64,000 nt of DNA from Roseburia sp. GTDB lineage: Bacteria; Bacillota; Clostridia; Oscillospirales; Ruminococcaceae. Numbering within the stretch: the stretch's first letter is position 1; each line of letters opens with the position of its first letter. Shown here one piece after another: positions 1 to 9,461 of this stretch. The notes beneath the pieces were generated by a model. It was given only the letters and a program-made list of their open reading frames with translations, was not told where the DNA came from and ran no database searches. The DNA is taken from assembly GCA_023666265.1 (NCBI GenBank), contig JAMPCH010000001.1:23808-87807 (forward strand). The letters run 5' to 3'. The translations under genes were made by a program, and so were the position numbers.

Positions 1-2
1 AA

Positions 3-48
3 AGCCGCCGCAGCGGCGGCTCATAAAGGCGATACCGCGTGTATCGCC
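3..48. other. two tandem hairpins upstream of hprK
   Basis: Two perfect inverted repeats stand side by side: 3-10 with 14-21 (8 bp, 3-nt loop) and 28-35 with 41-48 (8 bp, 5-nt loop). There is no T-run after either, so they are not classic intrinsic terminators. They may be the 3' end of a gene lying left of the window or the hprK leader. Confidence 0.5.
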
Positions 49-92
49 CCAAATAAACAAGTCGGCGACCGCCGATCGGAAAGGATAACGTT

Positions 93-1049
93 ATGCCGCA
101 GGATTTCTCCGTCTCACTCGACAGGATCATCAACGAATACGAGCTTGAGATCGTCTATTCTCCCTCTGATCCGAAGGAGATCATGATATATAATTGCGAC
201 GTGAACCGCCCCGGGCTGCAGCTCGGCGGATTTTATGAATATTTTGACAACACCCGGATCCAGATCATGGGGAAGGCTGAGTGCGCTTACATGGAGCAGT
301 ATGGCGAGGATCAGCGGACCGCCGCCTTTGACCGCCTTCTCTCCCAAAAGCCGCCCGCGTTCGTCGTGACCCGCGAGCTTCCGATCTTTCCCGAGATCAT
401 CGCGCTCGGCGAGCGGTACGGCGTCACGATCTTACGCAGTCAGGACAGCACCTCGGCTTTCATGGCGAAGCTGATCGCCTTCTTAAACTTAAATCTCGCT
501 CCGCGTATCACGCGCCACGGTGTTCTGATCGAGATCTATGGGGAAGGTGTTCTGATCCTCGGGGACAGCGGGGTCGGGAAAAGCGAGACGGCGATCGAGC
601 TCGTAAAGCGCGGACACCGCCTCGTCGCGGACGACGCGGTAGAGATCCGTAAGACCTCGAATATCACCCTCGTCGGGAGCTCGCCCGATAATATCCGCCA
701 CTTCCTCGAGCTACGTGGGATCGGGATCATCAACGTCCGCCAGCTTTTCGGTATGGGGTCGGTCAAGGTGAGCGAAAAGATCGATATGGTCGTCGAGCTC
801 GAGGCTTGGAACCCCGAGAAGGTCTATGACCGTATGGGAATGGACAATCACTATATGTCGATCCTCGGCGTAAAAGTCCCGTATCTTACGATCCCGGTAA
901 AGCCGGGGCGAAATCTCGCTGTGATCCTCGAGGTCGCCGCGATGAATAACCGTCAAAAGAAGATGGGCTATAACGCGGCGCAGGATCTCCTCGACAATCT
1001 CGGGTTAAATATGGAGGGCGCGAACACCGTCACGAAATACGACGTTTAA
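93..1049 (+). CDS. hprK: HPr kinase/phosphorylase
   Basis: Bifunctional cytoplasmic enzyme that phosphorylates and dephosphorylates Ser46 of HPr (and Crh), setting carbon catabolite repression in Gram-positives. The protein has 318 residues, normal for the family. The Walker A loop GDSGVGKS is near residue 157, preceded by the conserved RHG histidine near 142 and followed by VADDAVEI. The second family signature, LELRGIGIINV, is near 205. The start follows GGAAAGGA with good spacing. Neither HPr nor Crh is encoded in the window. The next gene starts 18 bases downstream, so an operon is likely. Confidence 0.96.
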   Translation: MPQDFSVSLDRIINEYELEIVYSPSDPKEIMIYNCDVNRPGLQLGGFYEYFDNTRIQIMGKAECAYMEQYGEDQRTAAFDRLLSQKPPAFVVTRELPIFPEIIALGERYGVTILRSQDSTSAFMAKLIAFLNLNLAPRITRHGVLIEIYGEGVLILGDSGVGKSETAIELVKRGHRLVADDAVEIRKTSNITLVGSSPDNIRHFLELRGIGIINVRQLFGMGSVKVSEKIDMVVELEAWNPEKVYDRMGMDNHYMSILGVKVPYLTIPVKPGRNLAVILEVAAMNNRQKKMGYNAAQDLLDNLGLNMEGANTVTKYDV

Positions 1050-1066
1050 GCGAGGAGAAAACAAAA

Positions 1067-1795
1067 ATGGAATTTATCGCCGATCTTCATACCCATACCT
1101 GCGCCTCGACGCACGCGTACAGCACCGTCACGGAAAACGCGCGGTGGGCGTCCGAGCATAAGCTCGCCTATCTCGCGATGACGGATCATGGGGCGGATAT
1201 GCCCGACTCGCCGCATATTTGGCATTTTTACAATCAGCGGGTGCTTCCCGACGAGCTGTTCGGCGTTTGCTTGATCCGAGGGATCGAGGCGGACATCATC
1301 GACAACGAGGGACGGCTCGATATTTATGAGGACTATCTTTATGAATGTCTCGAATGGGTGAACGTCTCGATGCATGACTGTGTTCTGATCCCTTCCACAA
1401 AGGAGGCGCATACGCGGGCGTATCTCGGCGCTCTGAAAAACCCTTACGTGGACGTGCTTTGTCACACCGAGTCGGAGCGGTTCGATTATGATTTTGACGC
1501 GGTATGTAAGGAATGTGCCGCGCGTGGGAGACTGATCGAGGTGAACGTGAACCGCCTGAACCGAGGCGGGGAAACGAAGGCGCGGTACGCGCGGATCCTC
1601 GAAGCCTGCGCGAGGTACGGGACGCGGATCACGGTCGATTCCGACGCGCATTTTTATACCGCGATCGGCGACTTTCGTTCGGCGGAGGAGCTGATCCGCG
1701 AGATCGGGTTTCCCGAGGAGCTGGTACTGAACGCGGACGTAAAGCGCGTCGCGGCGTATCTCGAGGAGCGTAAAAGACGGATAAAAAGCTTATGA
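1067..1795 (+). CDS. PHP-domain metal-dependent phosphatase (YcdX-like)
   Basis: A 242-residue stand-alone PHP (polymerase and histidinol phosphatase) domain protein. Metal-ligand motifs are visible: DLHTHT at the N-terminus, TDHG near residue 40, CHTE near 143 and DSDAHF near 190. These match the YcdX-type zinc phosphatase branch rather than the polymerase-linked PHP domain of dnaE. The substrate cannot be read from sequence. Genes of this type often lie next to hprK in Clostridia, which fits the operon seen here. The start follows GAGGAG by a normal spacing. Confidence 0.85.
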   Translation: MEFIADLHTHTCASTHAYSTVTENARWASEHKLAYLAMTDHGADMPDSPHIWHFYNQRVLPDELFGVCLIRGIEADIIDNEGRLDIYEDYLYECLEWVNVSMHDCVLIPSTKEAHTRAYLGALKNPYVDVLCHTESERFDYDFDAVCKECAARGRLIEVNVNRLNRGGETKARYARILEACARYGTRITVDSDAHFYTAIGDFRSAEELIREIGFPEELVLNADVKRVAAYLEERKRRIKSL

Positions 1796-1811
1796 CAGAA
1801 GAGGAGATCAC

Positions 1812-2234
1812 ATGGGCTCGGGAATGAACGAAGCCGCGATGCTCGGGGCGCTCCTGCCGCTTTTGTTATCGGGCGAGGGATTAGAGGCGGCGCTCTACTG
1901 CGGATATAAGGGAACGGGCTTCTTCGCGAGCGGTCGAAGCATCGTCACGGGCTATATCGGGATCACCGACCGCGATCGGCTCGTCGGACAAAAAACGGGT
2001 CTTTTGGACGTTTCCGCGTTCGCGGAGGAACTGAAGGACTTAAAAAAGCTGAAAATTTCCGGAGCGCTTTTCGGACAGAAGCAGGTCTATTTCCTGTTCC
2101 TCGGCGAAAAGAAGCGGGAGATCAAGATACAGATCGCCTCGAAGGTGTACGGGAATACCTTCCCGGATCAGGAAAAGAATTTTCACACCTTCCTCGCCCG
2201 TCTCGAAGAAAAACGGGCGGCGCTCCCGGACTGA
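1812..2234 (+). CDS. conserved hypothetical protein, 140 aa
   Basis: I do not recognise a named family. The protein is small and soluble-looking, with a hydrophobic stretch near residues 8-20, a beta-rich middle (YCGYKGTGFF, GYIGITDRDR) and a basic C-terminal half. The strand pattern is compatible with a bacterial PH-like fold, but this is a guess. It follows the PHP gene by 16 bases, has a GAGGAG ribosome site, and sits 45 bases before the glucokinase gene. An alternative in-frame start at 1824 (MNEA) is possible. Confidence 0.6.
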   Translation: MGSGMNEAAMLGALLPLLLSGEGLEAALYCGYKGTGFFASGRSIVTGYIGITDRDRLVGQKTGLLDVSAFAEELKDLKKLKISGALFGQKQVYFLFLGEKKREIKIQIASKVYGNTFPDQEKNFHTFLARLEEKRAALPD

Positions 2235-2279
2235 ACAAAATAAAAAATTTTTAATTTATAAGGAAAGGTCGGGAAAAAT

Positions 2280-3233
2280 ATGTATAATATCGGAATCGAT
2301 CTCGGAGGGACGAATATTAAGGTCGGCGTTGTCGACGAGCGCGGTGAGATCGTCGGGAAGTCCAACATCAAAACGAACCTCCCGCGCCCGTCGGAGGAGA
2401 TCGCGGAGAGCATCGCCGAGGGGGTAAGGCTCGCTTGCGCGGACGCGGGGATCGAGGTCTCGGCGGTCAACAGTATCGGGATCGGGACGCCGGGGACGGC
2501 GAACCGCAACACGGGCGTAGTCCTATACTCCTGTAACCTCGATTTTCACGATTTCGCGCTCGGAAAGATCCTCTCCCAAAAGCTCGGGACGGAGGTATTC
2601 GTCGAGAACGACGCGAACGCCGCGGCGTTCGGCGAGGTCGTAAACGGCGCGGGGAAGGGCTATAAAAACGTCGTCGTCGTAACGCTCGGGACGGGCGTCG
2701 GCGGCGGGATCATCATTGACGGGAAGATCTATACGGGATTTAACTTTTGCGGCGCGGAGCTCGGTCATACCGTGATCGAGTACGGCGGACGAAAGTGCGG
2801 CTGTGGGCGGAAGGGCTGTTTTGAGGCGTATTCCTCCGCGACGGCGCTGATCAATATGACGAGGGAAGCCATGGAAGCCGACCCGAATACGAAAATGTGG
2901 GAGCTTAGCGGAAATTCCCTTGAAAACGTGGACGGTAAGACCGCCTTTGACGGGATGCGCGCGGGCGACCCCGCCGCGAAGCGCGTTGTAGATACTTATA
3001 TCAACTATCTCGGTTGCGGGCTGGCGAATATCGTAAACACCTTCCAGCCCGAGCTGTTATTGATCGGCGGCGGGATCTGTAAAGAGGGCGAAAATCTTAC
3101 CGTCCCGCTTCGGAGGATCATCGAGGAGGAGAGCTATTGTATCGACCCGAACCGCTCGACGAAGCTCGACATCGCGAAGCTCGGGAACGACGCGGGAATA
3201 ATCGGCGCGGCGTATTTATATACTTTAAAGTAA
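2280..3233 (+). CDS. glcK: ROK-family glucokinase
   Basis: ATP-dependent glucose kinase of the ROK family, 317 residues. The N-terminal phosphate-binding motif GIDLGGTNIKVG is at residues 5-16. The sugar-binding/catalytic ENDANAAAFGE follows near 109. The ROK zinc motif is intact: GHT at about 162 and CGCGRKGC at 173-180. A late GGGI loop binds adenosine. Glucokinase beside hprK, and with pfkA in the same region, fits a glycolysis and catabolite-control neighbourhood. Specificity for glucose is inferred from the family; another hexose is possible. Confidence 0.88.
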   Translation: MYNIGIDLGGTNIKVGVVDERGEIVGKSNIKTNLPRPSEEIAESIAEGVRLACADAGIEVSAVNSIGIGTPGTANRNTGVVLYSCNLDFHDFALGKILSQKLGTEVFVENDANAAAFGEVVNGAGKGYKNVVVVTLGTGVGGGIIIDGKIYTGFNFCGAELGHTVIEYGGRKCGCGRKGCFEAYSSATALINMTREAMEADPNTKMWELSGNSLENVDGKTAFDGMRAGDPAAKRVVDTYINYLGCGLANIVNTFQPELLLIGGGICKEGENLTVPLRRIIEEESYCIDPNRSTKLDIAKLGNDAGIIGAAYLYTLK

Positions 3234-3277
3234 AGAAATACGTAAGAACGACTTTTTACAGACGAGCGGAAAGGGGA

Positions 3278-4186
3278 ATGACCTTGCTGTACGACGGTAT
3301 ATCGGAGATCGCGAAAAGGCATAAGGCGGAGTTTAGCCGAAAAGAGCCTCTTTCAAAATACACGACCTTTCATATCGGGGGAAGCTGTGACGCGCTCGTA
3401 AAGCCGAACAGCTCCGCTTGTATCTCGGAGATCTTCGCCGCCTGTAAAAAGGAAAAGATCCCGACCTATCTCATCGGGCGCGGGAGTAATCTCTTGGTGA
3501 GCGATCGGGGGCTTCGCGGGCTTGTGATCGTCCTTTCGGACGCTTTTTCCGAGGTGACATCCGATGGGGAACGGCTTCTTTGTTGCGCGGGCGCGTCGCT
3601 GAATAAGATCTGCGTGATCGCGCGGGAGCTTTCGCTGACGGGGCTTGAGTTCGCTTACGGGATACCGGGGACGATCGGCGGAGCGCTTTATATGAACGCG
3701 GGCGCTTACGGCGGCGAGATGAAGGACGTTGTGGAATTTTGTGAATATTTAGATGAAAAAAACGAGATCAAGCGTATGACGGCGGGGGAAATGAAGCTCT
3801 CTTACCGCAAAAGCGTTTTTAGCGAAAAGAAATATCCGATCCTACGCGTTTCGCTAAAGCTTAAGCGCGGCGACCGCGACGCGATCGCCGACCGTATGAG
3901 CGAGCTGATGGCGAAGCGGCGGAACAGTCAGCCGCTCGAATATCCGAGCGCGGGAAGCACCTTTAAGCGTCCCGTCGGCGATTACGCGGCGCGTCTGATC
4001 GAGGCGAGCGGGCTAAAGGGCTATACCTGCGGCGGCGCGGCGGTCAGCGAAAAGCACAGCGGCTTTATCGTCAATCTCGGGGACGCGACCAGCGCGGACG
4101 TCTTAAACGTCGTCGCGGCGGTAAAAGAGAAGGTGTTTCGCGATTCGGGCGTTCGGCTGGAATGTGAAATGATGATCTTGGAATAG
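3278..4186 (+). CDS. murB: UDP-N-acetylenolpyruvoylglucosamine reductase
   Basis: FAD- and NADPH-dependent second committed step of peptidoglycan precursor synthesis. FAD-binding motifs are present: YTTFHIGG, GRGSNLLVSD and GIPGTIGGALYMNAGAYGG. The catalytic-serine region SAGSTFKRP and the C-terminal HSGFIVN motif are also intact. The reading frame is open further upstream into glcK, but homology begins only at LYDGISEIAK. The ATG at 3278 abuts the AAGGGG ribosome site (one base), while TTG at 3284 has ideal spacing and may be the true start. The protein is about 302 residues, a normal size. Confidence 0.95.
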   Translation: MTLLYDGISEIAKRHKAEFSRKEPLSKYTTFHIGGSCDALVKPNSSACISEIFAACKKEKIPTYLIGRGSNLLVSDRGLRGLVIVLSDAFSEVTSDGERLLCCAGASLNKICVIARELSLTGLEFAYGIPGTIGGALYMNAGAYGGEMKDVVEFCEYLDEKNEIKRMTAGEMKLSYRKSVFSEKKYPILRVSLKLKRGDRDAIADRMSELMAKRRNSQPLEYPSAGSTFKRPVGDYAARLIEASGLKGYTCGGAAVSEKHSGFIVNLGDATSADVLNVVAAVKEKVFRDSGVRLECEMMILE

Positions 4187-4273
4187 TACCATTGTTGGGA
4201 AGGACGAAAAAGTTCATTTAAAAATAAAAATAAGGAAACAATATAAAGCTTCTTTTAAAGGGAGGGAGCGGTC

Positions 4274-5128
4274 GTGGAGTTTGTGATCGTTACCGGCGTT
4301 TCCGGCTCGGGAAAGTCGTGCGTCGCGAAGGCGCTCGAGGACATCGGTTTCTTTTGTATCGACAATATGCCGCCCCAGCTGATCCCCGAATTTGCGGAGA
4401 TCTGTCGGGATAAGGTATTGATCGAGAAGGTCGCGATCGTGACCGATATACGCGGCGGCGAGCTTTTTTTAAAGCTTTGGGACAATATCGATAAAATGCG
4501 CGAGCTCGGGATAAACGTAAAGGTCTTGTTTTTATATTCCGACGAGGCGGTCATTAAGCGCCGATATAAGGAAACGCGGAGAAAGCACCCCCTTTATGAC
4601 ATCGCGAACGGCGATCTCGATCGGGCGGTCGCCGCCGAATTTGAGATCATGATGCCGATCCGCGAGCATTGCGATTATACGATCGATACGAGCCTAATGT
4701 CGACCGCGAAGCTAAAGGAAAGCGTCCTCAATATCTTTTTGGAGAATATCGGCGACAGTATGATGATCAGCTGTGTCTCCTTTGGGTTTAAGTACGGCGT
4801 ACCCGACGAGGCGGATCTCGTTTTTGACGTTCGATGTCTCCCGAATCCTTTTTACGTCCCTGCGCTGAAGGAAAAGACGGGTATGGATCGGGAGGTACAG
4901 GATTTCGTGATGAAGCACGAAACGGCGCGGCTTTTAAGCGCGAAGCTGTACGATCTGATCGACTTTCTGATCCCTCAGTATATCTCCGAGGGAAAGAGCC
5001 AGCTCGTGATCGCGTTCGGCTGTACTGGCGGAAAGCATCGAAGCGTTACCTTCGCGGAAAAAATGTACGAGCATTTAAACGAGAAAAACTATAAGGTCCG
5101 GATCCTTCATCGGGACAGCGGGAAATAG
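4274..5128 (+). CDS. rapZ: RNase adapter / nucleotide-binding protein RapZ
   Basis: P-loop protein of the YvcJ/RapZ family, 284 residues. Walker A GVSGSGKS is at residues 8-15, followed by the DNMPPQLIP family motif, and the conserved CTGGKHRSV is near the C-terminus. In Gram-negatives RapZ controls GlmS through small RNAs; in Firmicutes it binds nucleotides and its role is less clear. The start is GTG with a GGAGGGAG ribosome site. whiA begins 2 bases after the stop. In many relatives yvcK lies between rapZ and whiA; here it is missing. Confidence 0.94.
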   Translation: MEFVIVTGVSGSGKSCVAKALEDIGFFCIDNMPPQLIPEFAEICRDKVLIEKVAIVTDIRGGELFLKLWDNIDKMRELGINVKVLFLYSDEAVIKRRYKETRRKHPLYDIANGDLDRAVAAEFEIMMPIREHCDYTIDTSLMSTAKLKESVLNIFLENIGDSMMISCVSFGFKYGVPDEADLVFDVRCLPNPFYVPALKEKTGMDREVQDFVMKHETARLLSAKLYDLIDFLIPQYISEGKSQLVIAFGCTGGKHRSVTFAEKMYEHLNEKNYKVRILHRDSGK

Positions 5129-5130
5129 CG

Positions 5131-5973
5131 ATGTTACTTACTTTTGATGTAAAAGCCGAGATCTGTGAAACGGCGATACCGGGGGAGCTTTACGCGACCT
5201 TTTGTCGCGGGGTCTTATACGGACTGAGAGAGGGGAAGCAGTTTCTTACGACCGATCGGGTCTTCGTCCGGGACAAGCTCTTAGAGACGTTCGGCGGTGC
5301 GGCTCGCTCCGAGACGCGTAAAAAGGGCGATAAGCCGATCTATCGGATCTTTTTTTTGAAGGACGAGAGCGCGGCGGGTCTCGATAAAAACGTCCTTCTC
5401 GGCGGGGACGATACGAGTACCGGGATCTTTCTCAGGGGATTGTTTTTATCCTGTGGGACGGTCTCCGTCCAAAAGGTCGGCTATCACCTCGAGCTTTCGC
5501 TTTACACGGAGGAAAAATGCGAGGTCTTAAACCGCATGATCAACGAACACGGGATGATGATCAAGCGATCCTCGCGGAGGGGCATCCCGTTTTTGTATAC
5601 CAAGAACAGCGAAAATATCGCGGATTTTTTGACCTTCCTCGGCGCCGGCGGCAGCGCGATGGAGATCATGAATATCAAGATCTATAAGGATTTCCGAAGC
5701 GGGATCAACCGCGTCGTGAACTGTGAAACGGCTAATCTCGAAAAGACCGCGTCCGCCTCCGCCGATCGGATCGGCGAGATCCGTCGGATCGAGGAAAAAA
5801 TGGGGCTTGACGCGCTTTCGCCCGAGCTTCGAGAGCTCGCGTGGCTTCGGCTCGCTTACCCCGACGTTTCGTTGAGCGAGCTGGGGAAGATGCTCGATCC
5901 TCCGCTCAGTAAAAGCGGGGTCAATCATCGGCTCGAGCGGCTGAAAAAAACAGCGGAGGGGCTAAAGGACTAA
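5131..5973 (+). CDS. whiA: DNA-binding protein WhiA
   Basis: WhiA is a transcription or cell-division associated protein related to LAGLIDADG homing endonucleases. The 280-residue product has the degenerate LAGLIDADG-like region near residue 95 (FLRGLFLSCGTVS), the linker INRVVNCETAN and a C-terminal helix-turn-helix (SLSELGKMLDPPLSKSGVNH). It is translationally linked to neighbours: 2 bases after rapZ, and its stop codon directly touches the dnaE start codon. A gene for DNA polymerase next to whiA is common in Clostridia. Confidence 0.95.
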   Translation: MLLTFDVKAEICETAIPGELYATFCRGVLYGLREGKQFLTTDRVFVRDKLLETFGGAARSETRKKGDKPIYRIFFLKDESAAGLDKNVLLGGDDTSTGIFLRGLFLSCGTVSVQKVGYHLELSLYTEEKCEVLNRMINEHGMMIKRSSRRGIPFLYTKNSENIADFLTFLGAGGSAMEIMNIKIYKDFRSGINRVVNCETANLEKTASASADRIGEIRRIEEKMGLDALSPELRELAWLRLAYPDVSLSELGKMLDPPLSKSGVNHRLERLKKTAEGLKD

Positions 5974-8900
5974 ATGGATTTTGTTCATCTTCATGTTCAT
6001 AGCGAATACAGCCTCTTGGACGGCGCTTGCCGGATTAAGGGGCTTGTTTCTCGCGTAAAGGAGCTTGGACAAACGGCGGCGGCGATCACGGATCACGGCG
6101 TTATGTACGGTTGCGTCGATTTTTATAACGAATGTATCGAGAACGGGATCAAGCCGATCATCGGCTGTGAGGTCTATGTCGCGCCGCGCGGACGGTTTAA
6201 AAAAGAGACGAGAGAGGATCTTTCGCCGTATCATCTGATCCTTTTATGTAAAAACAATATCGGTTATCGAAATCTCGTTAAGATTGTTTCCGCCGCGCAT
6301 ATCGAGGGATTTTATAACCGCCCGCGCTGTGACAGAGAGCTTTTAAAGGAGTACAGCGAGGGGCTGATCTGCCTTTCCGCCTGTCTGGCGGGGGAGATCC
6401 CGCGACTTCTTTTAAACGGAAATTACGAGGCGGCGAAGGAATGCGCGGAGGAATATCGGCGGATCTTTGGCGACGGTAATTATTATATCGAGGTACAGGA
6501 TCACGGGATCGACGAACAAAAACAGATCCTCCCGCTTTTATATCAAATTTCCGAGGAGACCGGGATCCCCGTCGCGGCGACGAACGACGCGCATTATCTC
6601 ACGAGGGCGGACAGCGAGACCCAGCGGATCTTGACCTGTATCTCGACGGGGAAAACGCTCGACAGCCCGGACGTGTTCGGCTTCCCAACCGATGAGTTTT
6701 ATCTGAAATCCGCCGACGAAATGGCGCGGCTTTTCCCCGAACGAGCGCTCCTCAACACCGTAAAGATCGCGGAGCAATGTAACGTGAGCTTTGAGTTCGG
6801 CGTGACGCGCCTTCCGTATTTTAAGCTCGAGGAGACGGACGATAACGAGGGCTATTTTAAGCGTCGGGTATTCGAGGGGCTTCGCCGCCTGTACGGCGAG
6901 GAGCTGTCGGACGAGGTAACGGAGCGCGCGCGTTATGAGATCAAAACGATCGTGGATATGGGGTATGTGGATTACTTCCTGATCGTCGCGGATTTTATCG
7001 CCTTCGCGCGGTCAAAGGAGATCCCCGTCGGTCCGGGGCGCGGCTCGGGCGTCGGGAGTATCTGCGCCTACGCGCTCGGGATCACCTCGATCGATCCGCT
7101 GCGCTATCGGCTCTTATTTGAGCGCTTTTTAAATCCCGAACGGGTGAGTATGCCGGACTTTGACGTGGATTTTTGTTATATCCGCCGTCAAGAGGTGATC
7201 GACTATGTATCGAATAAGTATGGGAGTGACCATGTCGCCCAGATCATCACCTTCGGTACGCTCGCGGCGAAGGCGGCGATCAAGGACGTCGGGCGCGTTA
7301 TGGGGATCCCTTACGCGAAGGTAGACGCGCTCTCAAAAATGATCCCGCTCGGGACGAACGTAACGATCTCGGGAGCAATGGCGGAGAACCGCCAAATGCG
7401 GACGCTCGTCGATTCCGACCCTATGCTCCAAAAGCTGATCGAGAACGCGCTGAAGCTCGAGGGGATGCCGCGTCACGCGTCTATGCACGCGGCGGGCGTC
7501 GTTATCACCCGTGAACCCGTCATGGACTATGTTCCTCTGACGAAAAACGGCGAATACCGCGTGACCCAGTACCCGATGGGGACGCTCGAGCGGCTCGGGC
7601 TTTTAAAAATGGATTTCCTCGGGCTTCGGTATCTGACCGTGATCGACGACTGTGTAAAGCTGATCCGCGAAAAAGACCCGGGTTTCTCGCTCTCGGCGAT
7701 CCCCGAGGACGATCGGGGCGTATTCGAAATGCTGTCCGAGGGGGAGACGAACGGCGTTTTCCAGTTCGAAAGCGCGGGTATGAAAAGCGTCTTGGCGCGT
7801 CTCAGACCGTCCTCGCTTGAGGATCTGATCGCGGTGATCTCTCTGTATCGTCCCGGACCGATGCAGTCGATCTCCGCGTATATCGAAAATAAACATCACC
7901 CTGAGAAGGTGACCTATCGGACGGAGCTTTTACGCGACATTCTCGAGGTCACCTACGGCTGTATCGTCTATCAGGAACAGGTCATGCAGATCTGCCGTAA
8001 GATCGGCGGATATTCCTACGGGCGGGCGGATCTGGTGCGCCGCGCGATGGCGAAAAAGAAAAAGGACGTTATGGAGAAGGAGCGGAGCGCCTTTATCTAT
8101 GGGACGGATACGAATTGCGGCGCGGTAAAAAACGGCGTGAGCGAGGCGGACGCGTCCGCGATCTTTGAGGAGATGAGCGCCTTCGCAACCTACGCCTTTA
8201 ACCGCTCTCACGCCGCGGCTTACGCCTTCCTCGCCTATCAGACGGCGTATTTACGAAGGCATTATTATACGGAATATACGGTCGGGCTACTTCGGAGCTT
8301 TTCGGATAATCCCGATAAGCTGATCGAATCTATCTCGGATCTAAAGGGTCACGGTGTATCGCTCCTTCCGCCCGACATCAACACGAGCGACCTATACTTC
8401 ACGATCGAGGGGAACGATATTCGCTACGGGCTTTTGGCGGTGAGGAATGTCGGGCGAAATTTAGTCGGCGCGATCTTGAATGAGCGGCGCGTTCGCCCGT
8501 TCGGCGATCTTTCCGATTTCCTGTCGCGTATGAACAACCGCGAGCTGAATAAACGCGCGGTGGAATCGCTTATCAAGTCCGGGGCGTTCGATCGCCTTCC
8601 CCAAAATCGACGCGAGCTTTTGGAGAGCTATGAGGAGCTTTACAGCTCGGTCGTGGAAAACAGACACCGGAATTTAAACGGTCAGATAGGCTTTTTTGAC
8701 CTTGACGGACCTGCGCCGAACGCAGTCCTTCCCCAAAAAAAAGAGAATTATCCGCCGTCGCGGCTTTTACGGCTCGAGAAGGAAGCGCTCGGCTTTTATG
8801 CGACGGGTCACCCGCTCGATGGCTTAGAGCAGTACATTCGGATCAACGGGCTTGTGACCGTTTCCGATCTGATGCCCGATCGCGGGAACGCTTTTTACGA

Positions 8901-9396
8901 CGGTCAAAAGGTTCGGCTGATCGCGCTGGTCGCGGAGCGAAGGGCGCATACGACCAAACAGGGGAAGGATATGTGTTTCGCGGTCTTAGAGGACGCGACG
9001 GGGACGATCGAGGGGATCTTATTCACCGAAATGTACGAAAAATTTCGTCCGCTGATCAACCGAACGGATCACCCGCTGGTCATCGGGGCGTCGGTCTCTT
9101 TAGGGGAAGGCGAGGATAAGCCGAAGCTGATCATAAACGAGGTCGAGAGCGCCGACGAGATAAGCCCGACGAATTATCGGACGCTTTTTGTGAACGTAAA
9201 AAGCACCGAAAAAGGAAAGATCGCCGCCGTCGCGGCGCTCGCGGAGGAAAATCCCGGGGCGGAACAGCTTCGACTTTGCTATGGTGATACGCGTCAGGTC
9301 ACACGGTTAAACAACGCGCCTAACGTAAATATTACAAAAGAACTTTTGACGAAAATGGCTAAAATTTGTGGAAAAAGTAATATTATTTTAAAATAG
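5974..9396 (+). CDS. dnaE: DNA polymerase III subunit alpha (DnaE)
   Basis: C-family replicative polymerase, 1140 residues. The N-terminal PHP domain carries HLHVHSEYSLLDG and ITDHG. The catalytic palm has GPGRGSGVGS near residue 353 and the aspartate motif PDFDVDF near 393. Further on are the thumb/fingers motifs (SLYRPGPMQ, YQEQVMQI), a helix-hairpin-helix region, an OB fold (KVRLIALVAE) and a short C-terminal tail. Length and lack of a 3'-5' exonuclease domain match the DnaE1/DnaE3 type rather than PolC. It is transcribed with whiA; no gene follows for 314 bases. Confidence 0.97.
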   Translation: MDFVHLHVHSEYSLLDGACRIKGLVSRVKELGQTAAAITDHGVMYGCVDFYNECIENGIKPIIGCEVYVAPRGRFKKETREDLSPYHLILLCKNNIGYRNLVKIVSAAHIEGFYNRPRCDRELLKEYSEGLICLSACLAGEIPRLLLNGNYEAAKECAEEYRRIFGDGNYYIEVQDHGIDEQKQILPLLYQISEETGIPVAATNDAHYLTRADSETQRILTCISTGKTLDSPDVFGFPTDEFYLKSADEMARLFPERALLNTVKIAEQCNVSFEFGVTRLPYFKLEETDDNEGYFKRRVFEGLRRLYGEELSDEVTERARYEIKTIVDMGYVDYFLIVADFIAFARSKEIPVGPGRGSGVGSICAYALGITSIDPLRYRLLFERFLNPERVSMPDFDVDFCYIRRQEVIDYVSNKYGSDHVAQIITFGTLAAKAAIKDVGRVMGIPYAKVDALSKMIPLGTNVTISGAMAENRQMRTLVDSDPMLQKLIENALKLEGMPRHASMHAAGVVITREPVMDYVPLTKNGEYRVTQYPMGTLERLGLLKMDFLGLRYLTVIDDCVKLIREKDPGFSLSAIPEDDRGVFEMLSEGETNGVFQFESAGMKSVLARLRPSSLEDLIAVISLYRPGPMQSISAYIENKHHPEKVTYRTELLRDILEVTYGCIVYQEQVMQICRKIGGYSYGRADLVRRAMAKKKKDVMEKERSAFIYGTDTNCGAVKNGVSEADASAIFEEMSAFATYAFNRSHAAAYAFLAYQTAYLRRHYYTEYTVGLLRSFSDNPDKLIESISDLKGHGVSLLPPDINTSDLYFTIEGNDIRYGLLAVRNVGRNLVGAILNERRVRPFGDLSDFLSRMNNRELNKRAVESLIKSGAFDRLPQNRRELLESYEELYSSVVENRHRNLNGQIGFFDLDGPAPNAVLPQKKENYPPSRLLRLEKEALGFYATGHPLDGLEQYIRINGLVTVSDLMPDRGNAFYDGQKVRLIALVAERRAHTTKQGKDMCFAVLEDATGTIEGILFTEMYEKFRPLINRTDHPLVIGASVSLGEGEDKPKLIINEVESADEISPTNYRTLFVNVKSTEKGKIAAVAALAEENPGAEQLRLCYGDTRQVTRLNNAPNVNITKELLTKMAKICGKSNIILK

Positions 9397-9419
9397 CGCT
9401 CGAAACTTTGGAAATCCTC

Positions 9420-9448
9420 TTGACGTTTTGGCTTTTTTTGTGTAAAAT
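9420..9448 (+). promoter_or_regulatory. candidate sigma-A promoter for pfkA
   Basis: TTGACG at 9420-9425, a 17-base spacer and TAAAAT at 9443-9448. The predicted transcription start near 9455 lies only about 7 bases before the first base of the closed hairpin array at 9462. Confidence 0.5.
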
Positions 9449-9461
9449 GAAGAGTAATGTA

